Of a stretch of DNA of 41,045 bases, positions 1-8,500 are shown in pieces. The DNA comes from CAZUFB01 sp048173955 (GTDB lineage: Bacteria > Actinomycetota > Coriobacteriia > Coriobacteriales > UMGS124). The notes under the pieces were generated by a model that saw only the letters and a list, made by a program, of their open reading frames with translations, was not told where the DNA came from and searched no databases. The stretch's first letter is position 1. Every line of letters starts with the position of its first letter. The translations under genes were made by a program, and so were the position numbers. Location of the stretch: assembly GCA_048173955.1 (NCBI GenBank), contig DBEYOB010000134.1, positions 1-41,045 on the forward strand, given 5' to 3'.

Positions 1-53
1 AAGAGGAGACGGCAATTTTGAGGGTGGCAGCCGCCTTATGCCCGATAGGCTTG

Positions 54-96
54 CTCAACAACGCTAGTTTTTAGCACGTGCTGCCCGAAATCTTGG
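54..96 (+). repeat. Dispersed intergenic repeat, family A, copy A1
   Basis: A 43-bp copy of a repeat that recurs at 22068-22110 (inverted) and 22249-22291. It reads CTCAACAA, then TTTTTAGC, then a GTGCT block, and ends in a small hairpin region (TGCC...GGCA). The copies match at most positions without gaps over the core. Here it lies upstream of mazG at the window edge, so a partner copy to the left cannot be excluded. Nearby, GGCACGGTG at 95-103 is the inverted complement of CACCGTGCC at 150-158. No gene is supported in 1-351. Confidence 0.7.
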
Positions 97-171
97 CACG
101 GTGGGCTGCAGCGCCCGGCAAAACGCATAAAATTGTTCAAGTTTGATGCACCGTGCCCCGACCTTCTCTGG

Positions 172-199
172 CCTTCTTAAGATGCCCTTCTCAAGATGC
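172..199. repeat. 14-bp tandem duplication
   Basis: Two adjacent 14-bp units, GCCTTCTTAAGATG and CCCTTCTCAAGATG, differ at two positions. They lie in the leader region upstream of mazG. Nothing shows a function. Confidence 0.6.
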
Positions 200-351
200 G
201 CATCCGTTGTATCCGTTCGCGCACCCGCTTGCGCGATGGGGCGTGGTACAGTGTCCAAAACGTCCTGCGCTGCCGCGCGCCCCGCAATGCCGTGTGCCCT
301 GCGACGCCGCGCGCCGCGATTCAAGCACCAGCCGAGAGAAAGGATCCCGCT

Positions 352-1263
352 ATGGACGACACCGGCACCGATTCTGCCGCCGGCACCGGCCGCGACGCCA
401 ATCCCTCCGCCGCGCCCAGCCTGCAGCCCGCCGCCGCGCGTCCCGGCGCCCCGGGGACGCACCCCGACTTCGACGCGCTCGTGCGCACCATCTGGCGCCT
501 GCGTCAGCCGGACGGCTGTCCGTGGGACCGCGAGCAGACCCACTCCTCGATCGCCAAGAACATGATCGAGGAGGCCTACGAGGCCGTCGACGCCATCGAG
601 GGCTCGCAAACCCGTCATCTCGAGGAGGAGCTCGGCGACGTGCTCATGCAGGTCGTGCTCCAGTCGCAGATCGCTGCGGACGACGGGGAGTTCACCGTCG
701 ACGACGTCTGCCGCGGCATCAACGAGAAGCTTGTCCGCCGCCATCCGCACGTCTTCGGCGACGCCGCCGCCGGGAGCGCCGACGAGGTTTTGGGCATCTG
801 GGACCAGGTGAAGCTCGGCGAGCACCGCGCGGCGACGGCGGAGTCCGACGGGGCGGGGGAGGTCCCCGAAGGGTTGCTCGACAGCGTCCCGGTGCAGATG
901 CCCGCCCTCATGCAGGCGCAGAAGATCAGCCGCAAGGCCGTGTCGGCGGGCTTCGAATGGAAGAGCACCGAGGACGTCTGGGCGCAGGTCGCGAGCGAAA
1001 TCGGTGAGTTCAGGGAATCGCCGGCCGGCAGTGCCGCCGCCGAGATGGAGTTCGGTGATATCCTGTTTGCGTTGGTCAACGTCGCGCGGCGCGAGCACAT
1101 CGACGCCGAGTCGGCCCTGCGCGCCAGCTGCGCCAAGTTCAGAAGGCGCTGGGCGTACATGGAGGCCGCCGCGCGCGCCCAGGGGCGCGACATCGCCGAC
1201 GTTCCCAACGAAGAGCAGGAGGCCCTGTGGGCCGCGGCAAAGCTGGAGGAGAAGGACCTGTGA
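352..1263 (+). CDS. mazG: Nucleoside triphosphate pyrophosphohydrolase MazG
   Basis: A cytosolic house-cleaning enzyme that hydrolyses (d)NTPs to NMP and pyrophosphate. The 303-residue product has the two-domain MazG layout: an N-terminal domain with GCPWD, EEAYE and the EELGDVLMQ helix, then a second MazG-like domain with EIGEF and EFGDILFALVN. These acidic E/D motifs bind Mg2+. The ATG at 352 is chosen because GAGAGAAAGG lies just upstream; the open frame continues to 196, but that part is a low-complexity read of leader DNA. Residues 1-40 are Ala/Pro/Gly-rich and probably disordered. The stop overlaps the eno start by four bases, so the two are probably co-translated. Confidence 0.93.
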   Translation: MDDTGTDSAAGTGRDANPSAAPSLQPAAARPGAPGTHPDFDALVRTIWRLRQPDGCPWDREQTHSSIAKNMIEEAYEAVDAIEGSQTRHLEEELGDVLMQVVLQSQIAADDGEFTVDDVCRGINEKLVRRHPHVFGDAAAGSADEVLGIWDQVKLGEHRAATAESDGAGEVPEGLLDSVPVQMPALMQAQKISRKAVSAGFEWKSTEDVWAQVASEIGEFRESPAGSAAAEMEFGDILFALVNVARREHIDAESALRASCAKFRRRWAYMEAAARAQGRDIADVPNEEQEALWAAAKLEEKDL

Positions 1264-2552
1264 GCGACATCATCGATGTGTACGGCCGCGAGATACTCGA
1301 TTCGCGCGGCAACCCCACGGTCGAGGTAGAGGTTCTGCTCGAGGACGGCGCCATGGGCCGCGCCATGGTTCCCTCGGGTGCGTCGACCGGCGCGTTCGAG
1401 GCATGCGAGCTGCGCGACGCCGACTGCTCGCGCTATCTGGGCAAGGGCGTCATGACCGCCGTCGACCACGTCAACGAGGAGATCGCCGAGGCCCTGGTGG
1501 GCTGCGACGCCCTCGACCAGCGCTCGGTCGACCTGATGCTCCTCGACCTCGACGGGACCGAGAACAAGACCAACCTGGGCGCCAACGCCATCCTGGGCAC
1601 CTCGATGGCCGTGGCGCGCGCGGCGGCGAACTCGGTGGGCCTGCCGCTCTACGCCTATCTGGGCGGCCCGAACGCGCACCTGCTGCCCGTCCCGATGATG
1701 AACATCCTTAACGGCGGCGTCCATGCCGATAACAACGTCGACTTCCAGGAGTTCATGATTATGCCCGTGGGCGCCGAGACCTTCGCCGAGGGCCTGCGCT
1801 GGTGCTCCGAGGTCTACCACACCCTCAAGGGCGTCCTGCACGAGGCCGGCCTGGGCGGCGGCGTGGGCGACGAGGGCGGCTTCGCCCCCAACCTTAAGAC
1901 CAACGCCGAGCCGTTCGAGTGGATCACGCGTGCGTGCGAGAAGGCGGGCTACACCCCCGGCGAACAGATCCTGTTCGCCATGGACCCCGCGTCGACCGAG
2001 TTCTACGACGCCGAGCGCAAGATGTACTGCCTCAAGGGCGAGGGTCGCGAGCTGACCCCCGACGAGATGGTCGACTACTGGGCGGCGCTCGTCGAGAAGT
2101 TCCCGATCGTCTCCATCGAGGACGGCATGGCCGAGGAGGACTGGGACGGCTGGAAGAAGCTGACCGAGCGCATTGGCGGCCGCGTGCAGCTCGTGGGCGA
2201 CGACCTGTTCGTGACGAACAAGAAGCGCCTGGCGAAGGGCGTCGACTTGGGCGTTGCCAACGCGATCCTGGTCAAGGTGAACCAGATCGGCACGCTCACC
2301 GAGGCCATGGACACCATGGAGCTCGCCAAGAGGTCGAGCTACACCTGCGTCGTCTCGCACCGTTCCGGCGAGACCGAGGACAGCTTTATCGCCGACCTCG
2401 CTGTGGCCGTGAACGCCGGCCAGATCAAGACCGGCGCGCCGTGCCGCAGCGACCGCATCGCCAAGTACAACCAGCTCCTGCGCATCGAGGACGAGCTGGG
2501 CGTCTCGGCCGAGTATCCCGGCATGGCGGCGTTCTACAGCATCAAGCGGTAG
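1260..2552 (+). CDS. eno: Enolase (phosphopyruvate hydratase)
   Basis: Interconverts 2-phosphoglycerate and phosphoenolpyruvate in glycolysis. The 430 residues match the usual enolase length. The N-terminal REILDSRGNPTVEVEV motif, the SGASTGAFEA loop, GDEGGFAPNL, SIEDGMAEEDWDGW, the LVGDDLFVTN metal-site strand and SHRSGETEDSFIADLAV are all present. I start it at GTG 1260, which overlaps the mazG stop (GTGA) and has GGAGGAGAAGG about eight bases upstream. An upstream in-frame ATG at 1227 would add residues unlike any enolase N-terminus. A hairpin at 2616-2650 may end the mazG-eno transcript. Confidence 0.98.
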   Translation: MSDIIDVYGREILDSRGNPTVEVEVLLEDGAMGRAMVPSGASTGAFEACELRDADCSRYLGKGVMTAVDHVNEEIAEALVGCDALDQRSVDLMLLDLDGTENKTNLGANAILGTSMAVARAAANSVGLPLYAYLGGPNAHLLPVPMMNILNGGVHADNNVDFQEFMIMPVGAETFAEGLRWCSEVYHTLKGVLHEAGLGGGVGDEGGFAPNLKTNAEPFEWITRACEKAGYTPGEQILFAMDPASTEFYDAERKMYCLKGEGRELTPDEMVDYWAALVEKFPIVSIEDGMAEEDWDGWKKLTERIGGRVQLVGDDLFVTNKKRLAKGVDLGVANAILVKVNQIGTLTEAMDTMELAKRSSYTCVVSHRSGETEDSFIADLAVAVNAGQIKTGAPCRSDRIAKYNQLLRIEDELGVSAEYPGMAAFYSIKR

Positions 2553-2615
2553 GGATTCTGGCGCGCCGGGGATTTTGGGCTTTCGGAGGGATCGGAGCCC
2601 GAGCAGCGCTGGGAA

Positions 2616-2650
2616 GCGGGGAGGCATCCGTGGCGACGGGGCCTCCCCGC
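2616..2650 (+). terminator. Possible terminator after eno
   Basis: GCGGGGAGGC (2616-2625) is exactly complementary to GCCTCCCCGC (2641-2650), a 10-bp GC stem with a 15-base loop. It is followed only by CCATTTGCTT, a poor U-tract, so termination efficiency is uncertain. Confidence 0.5.
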
Positions 2651-2693
2651 CCATTTGCTTCCGCCGGAAGAGCGAACCGAGGCCGTTGCCGGT

Positions 2694-2724
2694 TTGACGA
2701 GGGATGTCGGGTTGGTCGTATACT
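2694..2724 (+). promoter_or_regulatory. Candidate sigma-70-type promoter for the LuxR gene
   Basis: TTGACG (2694-2699) and TATACT (2719-2724) are separated by 19 bases, longer than ideal. It lies in the 390-bp gap between eno and the regulator gene; if used, the transcript has a leader of about 210 nt. Confidence 0.45.
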
Positions 2725-2943
2725 GTGGCCACATTTTGCTGATTCCGATGTCGTTGTCGCGCGTTGGGGTTGGCCCACGACTACACCTCAACTATTGGAG
2801 TGGCCTTGTACTGTATGCCGACCATGGCGTTCGACCACTGGATTGTCAGAAAACCGCATGACGCGCGTGGATCGGAAGGTCGATGCGCATGCGGTTCAAC
2901 CGACTCTCGAACCGCTCCTGTCCATTCTGACAAGGGCCCCGAT

Positions 2944-4392
2944 GTGCAGGAAGAGGGGCATCGCGACCGACGGAGTGTTGTGCGCGACATCGCCATGGTC
3001 ATTGGCCTTTCAATCCTTCTGCCCTATTTCAGGGGTTACTTTTTGAGCCCGATAAAGTCGACGGGCATGTATGCTGATGAGATGCTTACGAGCTCGTTCT
3101 TTGCGTTTGCAGTGGTGTTCGCCCTATGCGCCGTCGCTGTGTTTGCGGTCGGGGACCGCGCACTGCGGGCGATGGACCGTCGTTGGGCACCGTTGGCCGC
3201 AGGGGTCGTTGGGAGCGCGGGGATGCTCTTCCTGTGGGTGCCAAGCGGCCTTGGTGCCGTCGAAGAGCTTCTGTGCGTGGTGGGGACCGTTGCCAACGTC
3301 GTCTTTTTCGTTGCGAGCCTGTTGCGCTACGCCGGCGCGCTCGAGCGCCTTGACATGGTGCGCGTCGTGATTCTGACCTCGGTGGCGTTTGCTCTAAGTT
3401 TCGTCAACAACCTGTTCTATCTGCTGCCCGATCCTCTGGAAGCGGCGCTGTGCGTGCTCTCTCCGCTCGTCTGTGCGCTGTGTGTGCCTCCTGCACCGCG
3501 CGGTGCCGACTGGCAGGACGGTTGTCGAAACGGCGGTACTCTTTTTTTCAGCGCCGCGCCGGTGGAGTTCGCCGCGCTTCTGTCCCTGTTCTGCCTTACC
3601 GGCAACTTTATCCGCGGTGTCACGAACCCATGGTTTGCCATCGACGGCGTCACGATCAACTCGATATACATGACCTTGACGAATTGCGCACTTGTGGTGG
3701 CGACGCTGGTCGCGCTTAAGCTGAAAGCACCTGTCAACAGGGTGGTCTTTTTCAACTGGATTGTCTACATGCTTTTGTTCTTTGCAGGCGTTCTGGTCAT
3801 GTCGCTCACCGCGCCGGAAACGGTTTACATTGGGTCAAACCTGGCGACCACATCGCGTGTCGGTTTCACGCTCCTCATGCTGCTGTTCTCCCTGTCGCCC
3901 GAGTGCCGGCGCGGGATTGGTCTTGCTCGGCACATCGGCCTATTCTTGCTGGTTCCGGAGGCGGTGGCCGCGGTCGTGCGCTACGCCGTGGTGCCGGAGT
4001 TTCTCAGGGTGGCGGGTGCGGAGAGGTCCGTCCTTTTCACCGACAGCGGTACCGTCGTCATCTTCATCCTGTCGGTGGCAATAGGCATCGTTCTCGGCAG
4101 GTTGCTGTTGCGTTCATCGGAATCTGCGACTGTTGAAGGTCCTGCCGGTGGTAGAGAGGTCTCGAACGATGGGGTTGTCGCCTGCATTGCCGACGCATAC
4201 GGTTTGACGCCACGGGAGACCGACGTGGTGCGCTGTGTGAGCCAGGGCTACTCGCTTGAGAAAGCCGCCGGCATGCTGGGCGTCACAATCAACACTGTGA
4301 GGACGCACATGCGCTCCATCTACGCGAAGCTCGGCATCCACAACCGTCAAGACCTTATCGACATGGCCCATAGGATGCGGGACGGTCTGTAG
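2944..4392 (+). CDS. LuxR-family regulator with 12-helix membrane N-terminus
   Basis: About 482 residues. The first ~390 form roughly twelve hydrophobic segments (for example the stretches around SSFFAFAVVFALCAVAVF and FFNWIVYMLLFFAGVLV). The last ~65 residues are a LuxR/GerE helix-turn-helix: GLTPRETDVVRCVSQGYS, then EKAAGMLGVTINTVRTHM and the closing helix. This architecture, a polytopic sensor fused to a DNA-binding domain, is abundant in Coriobacteriia and often sits beside flavoprotein reductases. The Tat flavoprotein 240 bp downstream is the likely target, by inference. The start is uncertain: GTG 2944 has AAGGG seven bases upstream, while ATG 2764 and ATG 2995 are also in frame. The ligand is unknown. 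Confidence 0.85.
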   Translation: MQEEGHRDRRSVVRDIAMVIGLSILLPYFRGYFLSPIKSTGMYADEMLTSSFFAFAVVFALCAVAVFAVGDRALRAMDRRWAPLAAGVVGSAGMLFLWVPSGLGAVEELLCVVGTVANVVFFVASLLRYAGALERLDMVRVVILTSVAFALSFVNNLFYLLPDPLEAALCVLSPLVCALCVPPAPRGADWQDGCRNGGTLFFSAAPVEFAALLSLFCLTGNFIRGVTNPWFAIDGVTINSIYMTLTNCALVVATLVALKLKAPVNRVVFFNWIVYMLLFFAGVLVMSLTAPETVYIGSNLATTSRVGFTLLMLLFSLSPECRRGIGLARHIGLFLLVPEAVAAVVRYAVVPEFLRVAGAERSVLFTDSGTVVIFILSVAIGIVLGRLLLRSSESATVEGPAGGREVSNDGVVACIADAYGLTPRETDVVRCVSQGYSLEKAAGMLGVTINTVRTHMRSIYAKLGIHNRQDLIDMAHRMRDGL

Positions 4393-4630
4393 GAACCCTG
4401 TGCGGTTTATTGGCGGTTTAATCCAGCGAAGAATGTCTCGTCGTGTTCGTCCGTTACATGCGACGTGCGTCCGCTTGCAACATTTTCCCAGTTCAAGCGC
4501 TTCGTCCATATCATGCGATGCGTCAATCTCGACCTTGATGTAGCGTGGTTTTCGTCATCCGGGCGTTGCCCCGTGCACATCCCGCCCTCGTTTTTGTCGG
4601 GGGGCGGGTCGACGAGAGAAAGGACGATCT

Positions 4631-6304
4631 ATGGAACTGAACCGCAGGGATTTCCTCAAGGCCGCCGGCGCTGCCACCGTTGCCACCGCTGCCGTCGCAT
4701 CCGTCGCCGTTGCCGACGAGACTGTCGGGGCTGGTTCGGGTATCACCTATCCGAAGGGTTCGTGCGCTGCCGACTACGAGTATTCCCCGGTTGTGGTTGA
4801 GCCCATCACCGAGTTCGCCGACGAGAAGACCTACGACGTCGTGGTCGTGGGAGGCGGCACCGGCGGCGTGCCGGCCGCTCTCACTGCCATCGAAGAGGGT
4901 GCCACCGCCTGCGTCTTGCAGAAGGAGAGCACCTGCATTTCCCAGGGTGCCAGCGAGAGCGGCGTCGAGCTCGAGATGAGCGACCCCCAGGGCATAAAGA
5001 ACTTCATCAACGGTTACATGGAGAGCTGCCAGTGGCGTGCCGACCGCGGCCTGGCCGAGTATTACACCTATCATTCGGGTGAGACCATGCGCTGGCTGCG
5101 CCTGCGTGCCGAGGAGGCTGGCAATCCGCCCGCGGCCGTGAGTAGGGTCGAGGACACCTATGAGGACGGCACCAAGGCCGTGCGCCACCAGTGGAACTAC
5201 GGTCCCAAGCCGCAGTGCAACCTCGAGCTCATCATCGCCCTGGCCACCCTTGCCGAGGAGCGCGGCGTCGAGTTCTTCTACAACACCCCAGGCGTGCAGC
5301 TGATTACCGACGAGTCCGGCGCGGTCACCGGTGTGGTGGGCAAGCAGGAGGATGGCTCCTACATCAAGTTCAACGCCACCAAGGGCGTGATTCTGGCTAC
5401 GGGCGATTATCAGAACAACGATAGTCTTGTTGAACGCTATTGCCCTGACGTCATCGGCTTTGACCGCAAGCAGTCCGGCAAGACTGGCGACGGCATCCTG
5501 ATGGCCATGCAGTTGGGCGCCGGCATGGTTCAGACCGGCCACAGCCACATGATGCACGACTACGACTCGGGCCCCATGGCCTCGGTTCCCTTCCTGGCTG
5601 TGAACATGGAGGGCAACCGCTTCATGAACGAGGACATGGTCTTCGAGAACATCAACGTCCAGCTGCGTAACCAGCCGCAGCCCGGTTGGTTCGTCCAGCT
5701 CTTCGACGACAACTACGAGACCACCGTCGCCGAGATGGGCTTCAATCCCACGCCCCACGACGGTCTGCAGAAGTACATGCCCGAGGTTGAGATGGACCGC
5801 TCGGTCGAATCGGGCAACAAGGTCATCGCCGGTCTTGTCGACCTGTACTGCGCCGACACGCTCGAGGAGCTTGCCGAGAAGATCGGCGTGCCCGCCGACG
5901 CGCTCATCGCGAGCGTCGAGCACTACAACGAGCTCGTCGACGCGGGCTTTGACGAGGACTTCGGCAAGAACCCGCAGTACCTCAAGAAGATAGAGCAGGC
6001 TCCGTTCTGGGGTGCCCGCAAGCACATCCGCGTCTCGGCCATCTGTTCGGGCATGACCGTCAACGAGAACTATCAGGTCATCACCACCGAGGGCGAGGTC
6101 ATCCCCAACCTGTGGGCCACGGGCTTTGGCGCCGGCCAGCTCTGCGGCGCTCCTGATTGGTCGATGTACCAGAGCGGCATGTCGGCCGGCCACTGCTTCA
6201 CCTCCGGTCGCTATGCCGCCATCCAGGCTGTGACCGGCAACCTCGAGCCTACCACGCCTGTCATGTGGGAGGATATCGCCGACCTCGAACCTAAGGCCGA
6301 GTAA
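4631..6304 (+). CDS. Tat-exported FAD-dependent fumarate-reductase-family flavoprotein
   Basis: 557 residues. The N-terminus carries a twin-arginine signal (NRRDFLK, then an Ala-rich h-region to about residue 28), so it is probably exported folded with FAD. The FAD-binding Rossmann motif is at about 68-79 (YDVVVVGGGTGG), and GVILATGDY and LWATGFGAGQLCGAPDW are typical of the FAD_binding_2/succinate dehydrogenase flavoprotein fold. It has no haem-binding CXXCH and no FMN-binding domain, so its electron donor is not encoded here. The usual capping-domain HxMGG-type segment is replaced by ICSGMTVNENYQVI, so the substrate is probably not fumarate. It has a good ribosome site (GAGAGAAAGGA) and is transcribed alone, possibly under the adjacent LuxR protein. 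Confidence 0.88.
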   Translation: MELNRRDFLKAAGAATVATAAVASVAVADETVGAGSGITYPKGSCAADYEYSPVVVEPITEFADEKTYDVVVVGGGTGGVPAALTAIEEGATACVLQKESTCISQGASESGVELEMSDPQGIKNFINGYMESCQWRADRGLAEYYTYHSGETMRWLRLRAEEAGNPPAAVSRVEDTYEDGTKAVRHQWNYGPKPQCNLELIIALATLAEERGVEFFYNTPGVQLITDESGAVTGVVGKQEDGSYIKFNATKGVILATGDYQNNDSLVERYCPDVIGFDRKQSGKTGDGILMAMQLGAGMVQTGHSHMMHDYDSGPMASVPFLAVNMEGNRFMNEDMVFENINVQLRNQPQPGWFVQLFDDNYETTVAEMGFNPTPHDGLQKYMPEVEMDRSVESGNKVIAGLVDLYCADTLEELAEKIGVPADALIASVEHYNELVDAGFDEDFGKNPQYLKKIEQAPFWGARKHIRVSAICSGMTVNENYQVITTEGEVIPNLWATGFGAGQLCGAPDWSMYQSGMSAGHCFTSGRYAAIQAVTGNLEPTTPVMWEDIADLEPKAE

Positions 6305-6351
6305 GGGTTTTATTCCCGCCTTGCGGTCGGGTCTGCGGAGCAGTATATGGG

Positions 6352-6379
6352 GGCGGGTCGTCCATCATGGACGCCCGCC
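6352..6379. terminator. Hairpin between convergent genes
   Basis: GGCGGG(T)CGTCCA pairs with TGGACGCCCGCC with one bulged base and a three-base loop. TCTTCTTG follows on the plus strand. It sits between the flavoprotein gene and the convergent membrane-protein gene, so it may serve both strands. Confidence 0.5.
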
Positions 6380-6419
6380 TCTTCTTGCCGGTTATTGAAG
6401 GTTGGCGCCGCCCCGCCGT

Positions 6420-6824
6420 TCAGCGCCCGCCCACGTACACTTCGAGCACGTAGATGAGCCACGTCCCGGCGAGCGCTCCGAGGATTGCCCCCGAGATGCA
6501 GGAGAGGAGGAAGGCGGAAGCGTCGGGCGCCCCCAGCGCCTTGAGCTGCACGAAGTAGAAGGCTGCCCCGATCACGACGGCCACGGCGGTCGAAATGATC
6601 GCCACCGTCGAGGGCCGGACGTAGCGGTTGGCGTAGGAGAGCACCGAGAACACGGCGAGGCACCAGAACATGCAGAAGCGCGCAAAGGCGTTCGTGCAGA
6701 GGAACCGGAGCGGCTCGCCGTAGAACGGGCTCGTCAGGATGACGGCGATGGCGCACAGGGTGAGTATGGGGAATACGATGTGCGCTTTGCCGCGCAGTGC
6801 GTGCCACAGTTTTTCGTGCTTCAA
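6420..6824 (-). CDS. Small four-helix membrane protein of unknown function
   Basis: 134 residues with about four hydrophobic segments (FPILTLCAIAVIL; a helix around MFWCLAVFSVLSY; VAIISTAVAVVIGAAFYFV; SAFLLSCISGAILGALAGTWLIYVL). I place the start at the TTG whose first base is 6824, because GGTGGGGAG lies seven bases upstream. The open frame runs to 7019, but that extension overlaps the tRNA-Gln and its promoter on the other strand and is not protein-like. I do not recognise the family. In LuxR-flavoprotein neighbourhoods such small membrane proteins occur, but no functional link is shown. Confidence 0.65.
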   Translation of the reverse strand: MKHEKLWHALRGKAHIVFPILTLCAIAVILTSPFYGEPLRFLCTNAFARFCMFWCLAVFSVLSYANRYVRPSTVAIISTAVAVVIGAAFYFVQLKALGAPDASAFLLSCISGAILGALAGTWLIYVLEVYVGGR

Positions 6825-6870
6825 GGGCGAGCTCCCCACCTTTCCGCCTCGCAGATGCGCCACGAAGGCC

Positions 6871-6891
6871 GTTGTTATTGTCAATAATAAC
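6871..6891. promoter_or_regulatory. 21-bp near-perfect palindrome (candidate operator)
   Basis: GTTGTTATTG, a central T, then CAATAATAAC: ten-base arms with one mismatch. It is an AT-rich spot in high-GC DNA. It lies between the minus-strand membrane gene start and the plus-strand tRNA promoter, and contains TTGACA reading on the minus strand. It could be an operator for the divergent pair; no regulator is identified. Confidence 0.4.
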
Positions 6892-6898
6892 GGGCAAC

Positions 6899-6926
6899 TT
6901 GACGCGGGCGCGGAGCCTGCTACACT
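6899..6926 (+). promoter_or_regulatory. Promoter of tRNA-Gln
   Basis: TTGACG (6899-6904), 16 bases, TACACT (6921-6926). The predicted start is about 70 nt upstream of the tRNA, leaving a short leader for processing. Confidence 0.6.
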
Positions 6927-7004
6927 TTTCCAGATGCAAGGCAACCTGCCGCCGCCCTGTGGCATGCGATTCGGTAAACGGCAGGTAGGCCGCACAAACG
7001 GCAT

Positions 7005-7079
7005 TGGGATATCGTCCAATGGTTAGGACACGGGTTTTTGGTTCCCGGTATGGGGGTTCGACTCCCTCTATCCCAGCCA
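7005..7079 (+). tRNA. tRNA-Gln (anticodon UUG)
   Basis: A 75-nt cloverleaf with encoded CCA (7077-7079). The acceptor arms TGGGATA and TATCCCA pair over seven bases, including the weak U1-A72 also seen in E. coli tRNA-Gln. The T-arm has GGGGG-TTCGACT-CCCTC pairing, and the loop TTTTGGT contains TTG. The last pair of the anticodon stem is U-U. Confidence 0.93.
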
Positions 7080-7089
7080 GCAAAAACGC

Positions 7090-7130
7090 GCAGGTCGGAG
7101 GCGGTGATGCTTCCGACCTGCTTTGGTTTT
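7090..7130 (+). terminator. Terminator after tRNA-Gln
   Basis: GCAGGTCGGAGGC pairs with GCTTCCGACCTGC (one wobble), then TTTGGTTTT. The stem is nearly the same as that behind the initiator tRNA at 35340-35374. Confidence 0.8.
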
Positions 7131-7545
7131 GGACGTCATGCGTGCAGCGCCATGTGCAACGCCGCGCGCATCGGGGGCCTGCTTTTCGGCAGCCCGGCCC
7201 CGGAATTTCCGGCCGAGATGCTTGGAATGCTTGGTCCCCAGAATGCCTGGCCTCCGGATTGCCCGGCACCCGGAGTGTCTGAAAAATTGCCCCCGAAAGA
7301 ACGACGCGGCTGTCTCGGCATGCGACTCTGGGACCGAGAAAAGAAATTGAATTTTACGAATAGGAAAATTAATTTTAATCTGCGGTCACGCAACGGTCTT
7401 TGCTTGCAAAAAAATCGTTCGCAAAGCGCGTTTTTTCAGACAACCGGCCCTTTGGTCTGCGCAGCCGCGCGTCCGGCACCTGCGCAACCGCGCGTCTGGA
7501 ACCTGCGCAGCCGCACGTCCGGTACCCGCGCGCCGCGCGCCCGCC
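7131..7545. other. Gene-free interval with AT-rich patch and 23-bp tandem repeat
   Basis: No convincing gene. Positions about 7335-7440 are strikingly AT-rich, with the palindrome AAAATTAATTTT and a CTTTGC/GCAAAG stem followed by TTTTTT. Then 7457-7525 holds three 23-bp units, each starting CTGCGCA and ending GTCYGGNAC, with one to four differences. The unit length is not a multiple of three. This lies directly beyond the stop of the minus-strand peptidoglycan-binding gene. Confidence 0.6.
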
Positions 7546-8481
7546 CTATGCGAGCGCGGCGCACACGGCGTCGAGCAGCGCGATGGCCGTGGTCTGCACC
7601 ACGCGCTCCGTCACCGAACCGTCGTAGCGGTTGAGGTTCGCGAACTCGATGCGCACGCGGTGCGGGGGCTCCGGGCAGGTCGCCAGGCTCGAGCGGAGCC
7701 TCTGGGTCAGCGCCGACGCGTCCGATCCGACAACGATGTTGACCGTACCCGCGGGGAGCTGCTCGTCGGCCTTGAGCGGGGCGGTCGCGACGACGAGCAG
7801 CAGGTCGATGCCGAACAGGTCGTCGAACGTCCCGTCTTCGACCGAGTCCACGAGCATGACCTTCGCCTCGCTGGTCGTGGCGCGCGCGACGTTGCGCATG
7901 CGGTCCGCCACGTTGCGGGAGATGGGGTCGGTCGCCCCGACCAGGATGCGCCGCTCCTCGAGGACGTTGACCGCGCGGGCGAGGCCCATGTGCGGCACGC
8001 TGAACTCGGGGCTCGTCGTCTTGCCGTTCCACACGTGGTGGAGGCGCTCGATGGCGTCGAAGGTGTCCTGGAACGCGATGCCGTCGGCAAGGATGCCGAT
8101 GTTGGCCTGGAACTCGCGCACGGCGGCCTCGGTGTGGGGGCCGTAGAGTCCGTCGACCTCGCCGCAGGAGAAGCCGAGCACGTTGAGCGTCATCTGCAGG
8201 TGGCTCACGTCGGCGCCGTGGAAATAGGGGAGCCTCAGATAGAGCGTCCGGTCTCCCAGGCGGTAGGTCTCGTCGACCAGCTCGGCCCAGGTGGCGTCGT
8301 CGACCTCGTCGGCCACGGGAAGCCCCTGCTGGCTGCGGAAGGACCTGACCGCGACGCACGTGGAGCCGCCGAACAGGCTCGCCTCGAGCTCTGCCGGGTC
8401 GATGGTGTAGCCGAGGATGCCCAGACGCTGCTGGACGTCTTCGACGGCGGGGCCGGTCTGGCCTTGGGCGATCGGTTTCAT
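7546..8481 (-). CDS. Peptidoglycan-binding-domain protein
   Basis: 311 residues. Two PG_binding_1 repeats are visible: residues ~8-75 (GPAVEDVQQRLGILGY ... SFRSQQGLPVADEVDDATW) and ~95-145 (VSHLQMTLNVLGFSCGEVDG ... VREFQANIGILADG). The C-terminal ~140 residues are a second domain with alternating hydrophobic strands (IDLLLVVATAPL, NIVVGSDASALTQRL), possibly amidase-derived, though I see no confident catalytic set. There is no signal peptide, so it may act in the cytoplasm or leave by another route. GGGGAG precedes the ATG. It lies 19 bases after the polyprenyl synthase gene, so probably in one transcript. Confidence 0.82.
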   Translation of the reverse strand: MKPIAQGQTGPAVEDVQQRLGILGYTIDPAELEASLFGGSTCVAVRSFRSQQGLPVADEVDDATWAELVDETYRLGDRTLYLRLPYFHGADVSHLQMTLNVLGFSCGEVDGLYGPHTEAAVREFQANIGILADGIAFQDTFDAIERLHHVWNGKTTSPEFSVPHMGLARAVNVLEERRILVGATDPISRNVADRMRNVARATTSEAKVMLVDSVEDGTFDDLFGIDLLLVVATAPLKADEQLPAGTVNIVVGSDASALTQRLRSSLATCPEPPHRVRIEFANLNRYDGSVTERVVQTTAIALLDAVCAALA

Positions 8482-8500
8482 AGACTCCCCTTTCTGGCGG

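Noticed and set aside
150..205. A possible inverted family A copy (ATGCCCTT...AAGATGCG) near the left edge
   Set aside because: Only about ten bases match; the region is better explained as a 14-bp tandem duplication.
64..1098. A long minus-strand open frame opposite mazG, and similar long antisense frames opposite eno, glmU, prs, nfnAB, asnS and others
   Set aside because: High-GC codon bias creates open antisense frames; the plus-strand proteins are clear and the antisense products have no family features.
4523..6193. A 556-codon open frame antisense to the Tat flavoprotein
   Set aside because: Its composition is typical of an antisense shadow (rich in His, Val, Leu, Asp) and it has no start context.
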